A DNA stretch of 64,000 nt. Source: Pseudomonas sp. ABC1. Its GTDB lineage: Bacteria > Pseudomonadota > Gammaproteobacteria > Pseudomonadales > Pseudomonadaceae. The notes under the pieces are model-generated. The model was not told the DNA's origin. It made no database searches and saw nothing but the letters and a program-made list of their open reading frames with translations. The first letter of the stretch is position 1; every line of letters begins with the position of its first letter. Positions 17,932 through 23,850 of the stretch are shown piece after piece. The stretch covers positions 1,364,001 to 1,428,000 of the forward strand of contig NZ_CP058349.1 of NCBI RefSeq assembly GCF_013395055.1, written 5' to 3'. A program made the translations under genes and the position numbers.

Positions 17932-20051
17932 ACGCCAGCCTGGCGACCCTGCGCAGTGCCTGCCTGGAATGGGCACGGATCGACGGCGTGAACTGGGTCT
18001 ACATCCTCAAGGTGCTGACGGCAGCCTTCCTGACCTTGTGGCTGGCCATGCGCCTGGAACTGCCCTCCCCGAGCACCGCCTGCGTCACGGTATTTATCGT
18101 GATGCAACCGCAGAGCGGCCAGGTCTTCGCCAAGAGTTTCTACCGGCTGATCGGCTCCTGTATCGGCTTGAGCGTCATGCTGGTGCTGATCGCCCTGTTC
18201 GCCCAGGAGCGGGTACTGTTCCTGCTCTGCGCGGCACTGTGGATCGGCCTGTGCACCGCCGGGGCCGCGCGCTTTCGCGACTTTCGCGCCTACGCCTGCG
18301 TGCTGGCGGGCTACAGCGCCACGCTGATCGGCCTGCCGGCCACCACCCACCCGGAAGACGCCTTTATGCAGGCCGTCTGGCGCCTGCTGGAAATATCCCT
18401 GGCGGTCGGCTGCACGGCGCTGGTCAGCGCCCTGTTGTTCCCCCGCTCCACCGCTGCGGCGATGCGCAATGCCCTCTATGTACGCTTCGGCGCCTTCGCC
18501 GGTTTCATGCTCGACTGCCTGGGCCGCCAGCTCGACCGCGAGGCGCTGGAGCGACACAACCTGCGCTTCGTCAGCGAAGCGGTCGGCCTGGAGGCGATGC
18601 GCAGCGCCAGCGTGTTCGAAGACCCGCACATGCGCATGCGCAACCGTCGGCTGGCGCGTATGAACAGTGAGTTCATGAGCCTGACCACGCGCTTCCACGC
18701 CTTCAGCCAGTTACTCGAACGCCTGCGCGAACAAGGGCGTGAAGCCCTGCTCGAGCAGATACGCCACTGCGCCAAGCCATTCATCGCGCTGCTCGGCCCG
18801 TTACGCGACAAGCCGCTGACGCCGGAAGGCGCCAGTGCGCTGGCCGTGGAGCTGGAGCGCATGAGCGAGCGGCTGCGCCAGGACATCCGCGAAGTCCGCA
18901 GCGAGCTGGGCGACATGCCGCCAGAGGCGCTGCTGGACTTCAACAGCTGCGTCGAACTGCTGTTCCGCCTGCTCGACGACCTGCACGCCTATGCACTGAC
19001 CCACGCCTCCCTCGGCAGCCACCGGCATGAGCGCGAGCAGTGGCAGGAGACCTTCCGCACCAACGTCAACGGCCTCGCGGCACTGGTCGCCGGTGTGCGC
19101 GCGGGTCTGGTGATCCTCGCCTTCGGCAGCTTCTGGATCGCCAGTGCCTGGCCCAGTGGCGGCATATTCTCGCTCAACGCGGTTGCGGTCATGGCGTTGA
19201 TCTCCAGCTCTCCGGCACCGGCCCGTACCGCCTGGCAGATGGCGCTCGGCACCGCGTTCGCGAGTGTCGCCGGGGTCATCATCGGTCTGTTCGTGCTTCC
19301 GCAAATCGACGGTTTCGTGTTGCTTTGCGTGGTCATCGCACCGGTCCTCGCCCTGGGCGCGCTGCTCTCCATACGCCCGGCGTGGGCCGGGTACGGACTG
19401 GGCATCCTGGTGTTCTTCAGCCTCGGCTCGATTCCCGCCAATCACACCGAGTTCGACCCCGCCGGCCTGATCAACAATTACATCGCCCTGGTGCTGTCGA
19501 TGAGTATCGTCTCGGCGATCAGTGCGGTGCTGCTGCCGCCCAACAGCCCGTGGATGTGGCGCCGCCTGGAGGGTGACCTGCGGCGGCGCATGACCTACGC
19601 GGTGAGCGCGCCGATGCACAACCTTGCCACCGGCTTCGAGAGCGCCACCCGCGACATTCTCATGCAAGCCTATGGCCTGTCCGTGCGCGATCCTGGCGTC
19701 CAGCGTCAATTGCTGCGCTGGACCTTCCTCGTACTGGAGATCGGCCGCGCCGTGATCGAATTGCGCCGCGAGCAGGAGCGCCTGACGCAGGCGCCCTGGC
19801 AACCCGGCATACGCGCCCTGGGTCGTGCGCTCATCCGCCTGTTCGAGAAGCCCGACGCGGGCAACCGGCTACGAGCGCTGGCGTCGGTGCAGCAGGCCAT
19901 CGATCTGGCCCAGCAGGACGTCGAGGCGGAGGCGATTCCCTTCGACCAGGCGCCGGTGCGGCGCACGCTGAGCTACCTGCATTTCATCCGCTCATCCCTG
20001 CTCGAACCGCAATCGCCCCTGCCGCCGATGGAGGCCCGTCATGCCGCGTGA
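17928..20051 (+). CDS. FUSC-family inner-membrane efflux transporter (AaeB-like)
   Basis: 707 residues with two sets of about five hydrophobic helices (roughly residues 20-170 and 380-530) separated by and followed by long cytosolic regions, the fusaric-acid-resistance/AaeB layout. Motifs include YILKVLTAAFLTLWLAMRLE near residue 24 and PSTACVTVFIVMQPQSGQVF. It overlaps the outer-membrane factor (ATGA) and the DUF1656 gene (11 nt). Predicted proton-driven export of aromatic carboxylates or related toxic organic acids; substrate unknown. Confidence 0.88.
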   Translation: MNASLATLRSACLEWARIDGVNWVYILKVLTAAFLTLWLAMRLELPSPSTACVTVFIVMQPQSGQVFAKSFYRLIGSCIGLSVMLVLIALFAQERVLFLLCAALWIGLCTAGAARFRDFRAYACVLAGYSATLIGLPATTHPEDAFMQAVWRLLEISLAVGCTALVSALLFPRSTAAAMRNALYVRFGAFAGFMLDCLGRQLDREALERHNLRFVSEAVGLEAMRSASVFEDPHMRMRNRRLARMNSEFMSLTTRFHAFSQLLERLREQGREALLEQIRHCAKPFIALLGPLRDKPLTPEGASALAVELERMSERLRQDIREVRSELGDMPPEALLDFNSCVELLFRLLDDLHAYALTHASLGSHRHEREQWQETFRTNVNGLAALVAGVRAGLVILAFGSFWIASAWPSGGIFSLNAVAVMALISSSPAPARTAWQMALGTAFASVAGVIIGLFVLPQIDGFVLLCVVIAPVLALGALLSIRPAWAGYGLGILVFFSLGSIPANHTEFDPAGLINNYIALVLSMSIVSAISAVLLPPNSPWMWRRLEGDLRRRMTYAVSAPMHNLATGFESATRDILMQAYGLSVRDPGVQRQLLRWTFLVLEIGRAVIELRREQERLTQAPWQPGIRALGRALIRLFEKPDAGNRLRALASVQQAIDLAQQDVEAEAIPFDQAPVRRTLSYLHFIRSSLLEPQSPLPPMEARHAA

Positions 20052-20241
20052 AATCGCCCTGTCCGGGGTTTACCTGCCCAGCCTGACCCTGCTGCTGCCC
20101 CTCGCCCTGCTCCTCACCTGGGGCCTCGACCGACTGTTCGCCCGACTCGGCCTGTATGGCTTCGTCTGGCACCCGGCGCTGCTGCGTACCAGCCTGTTCG
20201 GCTGCCTGTATGCCGGCATGGCGCTGTTCATCTATCGCTGA
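20041..20241 (+). CDS. DUF1656 small membrane protein (AaeX-like)
   Basis: 66 residues with two hydrophobic segments (LPSLTLLLPLALLLTWGL and SLFGCLYAGMALFIYR) and the conserved start REIALSGVYLP. It sits between the FUSC transporter and the HlyD adaptor, as AaeX/DUF1656 proteins do. It overlaps the upstream stop by 11 nt. Likely an accessory subunit of the pump. Confidence 0.85.
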   Translation: MPREIALSGVYLPSLTLLLPLALLLTWGLDRLFARLGLYGFVWHPALLRTSLFGCLYAGMALFIYR

Positions 20242-20243
20242 CC

Positions 20244-21113
20244 GTGAGCCTGTCCATGAACCTCAAGACCCTTTTCAGTGTGACTGTCACACTGGTGATC
20301 CTGGCCATCGCCGTCTTTGCCAGCCGGACCCTCTGGACCCACTACATGGATTCGCCCTGGACGCGCGACGGACGGGTGCGCGCCGATGTCATCAACGTGG
20401 CCGCCGATGTCTCCGGGCTGGTGGTCGAAGTCCCGGTACGCGACAACCAGGCCGTGAAGAAAGGCGACCTGCTGATGCGCATCGACCCGAGTCACTACCA
20501 GATCGCCGTCGAGCAGGCCGAAGCGCTGGTGGCCGCGCGCAAGGCAACCCTGGACATGCGCCGCGCCAACGCCCGGCGTCGGGCGGCAATGGACCAGCGC
20601 GTGGTCTCGCGGGAGAGCCTGGATGACTCCGGCAACACCGCCATAGCCGCCGACGCCGACTATCGCCAGGCCCAAGCGGCCCTGGCAGCGGCACGTCTGA
20701 ACCTCGAGCGCACCCAGGTGCTGGCCCCGGCGGATGGGCATGTCACCAACCTCAACGTCCATGCCGGCGATTACGCACGGGCCGGCGAGGCACGGCTGGC
20801 GGTAGTCGACCAGGGCTCGTACTGGGTCTATGGCTATTTCGAGGAAACCAAGCTGCCCCACCTGCACGTAGGCGACAGGGCGGTGGTCGAGCTGATGAGT
20901 GGCCAAGTGATCGAAGGACGCGTCGACAGCATCGCCCGCGCCATCTACGACCGTGACAACCCGCAGAGCCGCGAGCTGACCGCCGACGTCAACCCGACCT
21001 TCAACTGGGTCCGGCTGGCCCAGCGTATCCCGGTGCGTATCGAACTCGACCCGCTGCCCGAAGGTGTCGTGCTTTCAGCCGGCATGACCGGCACGGTGAT
21101 CGTCGGGCCTTGA
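20244..21113 (+). CDS. HlyD-family membrane fusion protein (AaeA-like)
   Basis: 289 residues from GTG 20244; the ATG at 20256 (MNLKTLFSVTV) is an alternative. One N-terminal membrane anchor (LVILAIAVFASRTLW) precedes a lipoyl/barrel-sandwich region (VAADVSGLVVEVPVRDNQAV; PADGHVTNLNVHAGDYA) around a short alpha-hairpin. It begins 2 nt after the DUF1656 stop. Periplasmic adaptor joining the FUSC pump to the outer-membrane factor encoded at the head of the operon. Confidence 0.9.
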   Translation: MSLSMNLKTLFSVTVTLVILAIAVFASRTLWTHYMDSPWTRDGRVRADVINVAADVSGLVVEVPVRDNQAVKKGDLLMRIDPSHYQIAVEQAEALVAARKATLDMRRANARRRAAMDQRVVSRESLDDSGNTAIAADADYRQAQAALAAARLNLERTQVLAPADGHVTNLNVHAGDYARAGEARLAVVDQGSYWVYGYFEETKLPHLHVGDRAVVELMSGQVIEGRVDSIARAIYDRDNPQSRELTADVNPTFNWVRLAQRIPVRIELDPLPEGVVLSAGMTGTVIVGP

Positions 21114-21142
21114 GCCGGCTCCAGGCGCGCTTTTCGGAGAAT

Positions 21143-21167
21143 AAAAAAAAAGGCGACCGAAGTCGCC
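21143..21167 (-). terminator. Intrinsic terminator of the CcoM-like gene
   Basis: On the minus strand the sequence is GGCGAC-TTCG-GTCGCC followed by a run of T (A run 21143-21151 on the plus strand). A perfect 6-bp stem with a UUCG tetraloop plus a U tract is a strong intrinsic terminator, located 37 nt downstream of the micro-gene stop. In the other direction it would also lie just after the efflux operon but lacks a U tract there. Confidence 0.88.
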
Positions 21168-21203
21168 TAAATGCCTTGCGTGCCCCTGATCGGGCGGGAT
21201 TTA

Positions 21204-21314
21204 TCACTTTTTCTTCTGAGAATCCCGCCAGATGAAATAACCGAAACCAAACAGGAAGACGACCATCATTCCGACAGTGACGACCCCAGCGAGTACCACA
21301 TTATCGAGAAACAT
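21204..21314 (-). CDS. ccoM: 36-residue single-membrane-helix protein, CcoM-like
   Basis: A 36-residue micro-protein: short N-terminus MFLDNVV, one hydrophobic helix (LAGVVTVGMMVVFLFGFGYFI) and a basic tail WRDSQKKK. GGAGG lies 7 nt upstream of ATG 21314 and a strong terminator follows, so it is an independent gene. The sequence strongly resembles what I remember of CcoM, the small extra subunit of Pseudomonas cbb3-type cytochrome c oxidase, but I cannot verify the match. Two ANR/FNR-type palindromes upstream support expression at low oxygen. Alternative: another small respiratory-chain or membrane-stress peptide. Confidence 0.65.
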   Translation of the reverse strand: MFLDNVVLAGVVTVGMMVVFLFGFGYFIWRDSQKKK

Positions 21315-21381
21315 GATCGACCTCCGTCCAAATGTCCCTGAATCCGATGTGGAGAAATTAACCCGGAATGGCAGAAAAAAA

Positions 21382-21395
21382 TTGACCCAGGTCAA
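21382..21395 (-). promoter_or_regulatory. ANR/FNR-type box proximal to the CcoM-like gene
   Basis: TTGACCCAGGTCAA is a perfect dyad fitting the FNR/ANR pattern TTGA(T/C)-n4-(A/G)TCAA. A minus-strand -10-like TTAATT (21361-21356) lies downstream at a spacing close to a class II activator promoter, with the box centred about 41 bp before the predicted start site near 21347. Confidence 0.6.
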
Positions 21396-21431
21396 TGCCC
21401 AGGAAAGCCCCGGACGGCGCTGCCGGGGCGA

Positions 21432-21445
21432 CTGATCCAGGTCAA
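21432..21445 (-). promoter_or_regulatory. Second ANR/FNR-like box
   Basis: CTGATCCAGGTCAA matches the same consensus with one change in the first arm and lies exactly 50 bp (about five helical turns) upstream of the first box. The two share the central CCAGGTCAA. Confidence 0.45.
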
Positions 21446-21554
21446 GAAAAGCAGGGATATGGGGCGAAACGGTCGCGACAGTCCGTCGCAAGGACGCGCC
21501 AGACCGGCGATAAGCGGAGAACAGCTCTACAGGCGGGGCTTTGGATCTGCATAC

Positions 21555-21786
21555 CTGGGTCCCCGCCTGCGCGGGGACGACGGTGGTGGGCGGCCGATGG
21601 TGTTCCAACCTGTCGATAAACGCTCCCTGTCCCCCGTCACTCCCGCGAAGACGGGAATCCATGCGCCAGCCGCCATACCGCGCATCTGGGTCCCCGCCTT
21701 CGCGGGGACGACGGTGGTGTAGTTGCGAGGGTGTTCACAACCTGCCGGCAGACGCTCCCTGCTCCCCCGTCATTCCCGCGAAGGCG
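21555..21786. repeat. Extragenic palindromic repeat cluster (left of the IS)
   Basis: Two kinds of short palindrome alternate. Type B (GGGTCCCCGCC-t-GCGGGGACGAC) lies at about 21555-21588 and 21686-21719; type A (GTCAYTCCCGCGAAG-CGGGAATCC) at about 21635-21667 and, interrupted by the IS, from 21770. Spacing between equivalent units is about 131 bp. These resemble REP/RAYT-like dispersed extragenic repeats of proteobacteria and carry no gene. Confidence 0.75.
21777..21786. repeat. Left target-site duplication of the IS
   Basis: CGCGAAGGCG directly abuts the left terminal inverted repeat and is repeated at 23088-23097. Joining both flanks restores an uninterrupted type A palindrome, which shows the duplication is real. 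Confidence 0.88.
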
Positions 21787-23087
21787 CACTACTGTCCGGC
21801 ACTCCTTATGCAGGGAATAGCTGTCCCTGTCGTTGCTCGATTTCCTGTTTTTGCGCCTGTCGCCTTCGATAACGCTCAACCTCTATCTCCGGACGCTGTA
21901 GCAGTGTTGAGCGCACCTCCACCATGAACATCCACAGACTCTTCTTTTCACCTGTCACCATCCGGTGAAGGCTCAGCAGCAGGTAGCTGATCAGGGCGCA
22001 GAGAATCTGAATGCGTACCGCATTTTCGCTACGTCCCAGAAACTGCTTGATCTTCAAGTGCTGCTTGATCCATTTGAAGAACAATTCGATTCGCCAGCGA
22101 CGGCGGTAAAGCTCAGCAATATCCGCCGCTGGGCTCTCTAGGTCGTTGGTCGCCAGGATCAGCGGACGATCATGCTCAGGGCGGTGGACGACGATTCGGC
22201 GTAAAGGTTTTTCATAGTGATTGATGCGTTTCCCGCCAGGATGTCGGTGCGCAAACCTGACGTACTCATCCTGCAAAATCACGCCTTGTTCTCCGCTGGC
22301 AATCTCACGCGAGGAAAGAACCTTGAGCCCCGCGTTGTACTTGAACCGTGTCACGAAGCGAGCCTTGTTCTCCTCCAGGCGGGCCCACCAGTTGTAATCG
22401 CAATAGCCCTTGTCGAATACATAGGTGGCGTAAGGCTCAATCTCCAGGCACTTGCCAACTTCAATATCGTTGACATTGGCGGCGCTGAAGCGGCAATCCA
22501 CAGGGACTGCGCAGTGGTTGGCGTACTGCACATGGACTTTGACCCCCTGAGTTCGGCGTGTTCGATCCGATAACGTCCAGTCGTCAAAGCCTGAGCCCTT
22601 CAAGGTGATGGAGGTCGAGTCCAATAGGTACAGCAGCTCTTTTGTGTCCCTGCGTTGTTGCCGACTGGTGCACGCCATCAGGTACTGCGCCGCTTGGGCG
22701 AAAACCTCTGGACAGCGTCTCCCATTGGCTTCGGCCAGTGTTGAACGCCTGATCGCAGACGTTCCCAAGTGATAGTGGTGATTGGGCTGGCTATTGAAGC
22801 TGGACTCGAGCTCACGCAGGCTGCCGGCCCCAGACAGGTGGGCGTATAGCATCGCAACTAGGTGATCCCAGCTTGTAAAGCGTCGGCTGTGACTGTCCGC
22901 GTCTTGCTGAACGACAGCGCGATCAAATACACCACGTGGGAGGGCTTTGAGTAGATCGTGGAACCGGCTTATTCTGAACACCTTGTGAAACCTGCGAGAT
23001 TGAGTTGGCGCTCTACGGTTTAAGCCGTACTCCCAGGTTTCACAAGCCTTTCAACATCGACCGCAAAATTCGTACCGGACAGCAGTG
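21787..23087 (-). mobile_element. Complete IS4-type insertion sequence, 1,301 bp
   Basis: Terminal inverted repeats are CACTACTGTCCGG at the left and, read inward from the right, CACTGCTGTCCGG (12 of 13 identical). A 10-bp direct repeat flanks it. One transposase gene fills the element on the minus strand. The 10-bp duplication and YREK-type transposase place it in the IS4 superfamily (the subgroup with 10-bp duplications is my inference). It has inserted inside an extragenic palindrome. Confidence 0.9.
21806..22981 (-). CDS. IS4-family DDE transposase
   Basis: 391 residues, apparently intact. Conserved catalytic signatures: LLYLLDSTSITLKG (first Asp), ATYVFDKGYCDYNWW (second Asp) and the YREK block YRRRWRIELFFKWIKQHL (Glu plus Lys), in the correct order. 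The N-terminal part (RFTSWDHLVAMLYAHLSG) matches the domain that precedes many IS4 transposases. It begins about 106 bp inside the right end of the element. Confidence 0.95.
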   Translation of the reverse strand: MFRISRFHDLLKALPRGVFDRAVVQQDADSHSRRFTSWDHLVAMLYAHLSGAGSLRELESSFNSQPNHHYHLGTSAIRRSTLAEANGRRCPEVFAQAAQYLMACTSRQQRRDTKELLYLLDSTSITLKGSGFDDWTLSDRTRRTQGVKVHVQYANHCAVPVDCRFSAANVNDIEVGKCLEIEPYATYVFDKGYCDYNWWARLEENKARFVTRFKYNAGLKVLSSREIASGEQGVILQDEYVRFAHRHPGGKRINHYEKPLRRIVVHRPEHDRPLILATNDLESPAADIAELYRRRWRIELFFKWIKQHLKIKQFLGRSENAVRIQILCALISYLLLSLHRMVTGEKKSLWMFMVEVRSTLLQRPEIEVERYRRRQAQKQEIEQRQGQLFPA

Positions 23088-23160
23088 CGCGAAGGCGGGA
23101 ATCCATGCGGTGGCCGCAACACCGCGCTCCTGGGTCCCCCGCATGCGGGCGCCACCGGCC
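23088..23160. repeat. Right target-site duplication and remainder of the palindromic repeat
   Basis: CGCGAAGGCG at 23088-23097 is the right copy of the IS target duplication and continues as GGAATCCATGCGG, the rest of the type A palindrome. A diverged type B palindrome (GGGTCCCCCGCATGCGGG) follows at about 23132-23150. Confidence 0.8.
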
Positions 23161-23197
23161 TTGCCAGCGCCCACCAGACAGATCGAAAGAATGGCTT

Positions 23198-23359
23198 TCA
23201 GCGCTTCTTCGGTTTGCTCTTGCTGCGCTTCTTGGTCTTGCCCAGGGGCAGGGCTTTCTCGAAGGCGCGGCGCATTTCATCCAGGCGCTGGTCATTCAGG
23301 TCATGGATGCGCCTGGCACGCTCGGCGCTGAAATCGATCAGTTTTTCATCATTGCTCAT
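23198..23359 (-). CDS. Small conserved basic protein of unknown function
   Basis: 53 residues starting MSNDEKLIDFSAERARRIHD. A helical, charged N-terminal half is followed by a very basic tail (GKTKKRSKSKPKKR). Upstream in-frame ATG 23416 would overlap the next gene. No recognised domain. It lies downstream of, and on the same strand as, another small gene, and both are divergent from rapA. Confidence 0.6.
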   Translation of the reverse strand: MSNDEKLIDFSAERARRIHDLNDQRLDEMRRAFEKALPLGKTKKRSKSKPKKR

Positions 23360-23394
23360 GCGGGCACGCTCGGTCTCTCTTGCGGGTCTTCTCT

Positions 23395-23694
23395 TCAGAC
23401 TTCTATATCCACCCATACGCCCTGACGCGGCAGCTCATCGGCATCGCCGGGCTGCTCGGGGGCTGGCTCCTCTTCTTCCTCGTCAGCCACCCTCTCACGG
23501 GCGCGGCGCTGGCGCCTCTGCTGCTCTTCACGCAGCAGCTCTCCCGCCTCATAGGGATTACGCTGATCGAGGCCGACGTTGCTCTCCGAAGAGCTCGGCT
23601 GCGCAGGCACGACCGGCGGAATGTCCGGGCGCGGCTTGGGTATGTCCTGCTGGGCGGTGACCTGGATCACCCCGGACGGAATAGGAGGCAGCAT
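23395..23694 (-). CDS. Proline/acidic-rich small protein of unknown function
   Basis: 99 residues, with AGGAG correctly placed before the ATG. Composition is low complexity: Pro-rich start (IPKPRPDIPPVVPAQP), Arg/Gln-rich centre (REEQQRRQRRARER) and an acidic patch (DEEEEEPAPEQPGDADE). No signal peptide. Similar small proteins precede rapA in Pseudomonas as I recall. Function unknown, probably largely disordered. Confidence 0.65.
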   Translation of the reverse strand: MLPPIPSGVIQVTAQQDIPKPRPDIPPVVPAQPSSSESNVGLDQRNPYEAGELLREEQQRRQRRARERVADEEEEEPAPEQPGDADELPRQGVWVDIEV

Positions 23695-23850
23695 ATCGAT
23701 CTCCTGGGCGGCAACGGGACGACATGCCCGTAATAATCATTGGAGTCATCGGGCAAGCGCGGGTTTCAGCCTGGCTACAGTGGCATATTTCATCGCCCTG
23801 TGGGCAGTGTTCCGTTACCATAAGCGGCTTTTTTCACTGCGGGAGGCAGC

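Noticed and set aside
21555..21790. Possible CRISPR array
   Set aside because: Repeats are palindromic, of two alternating types, unevenly spaced and with conserved rather than unique spacers; no cas genes nearby.
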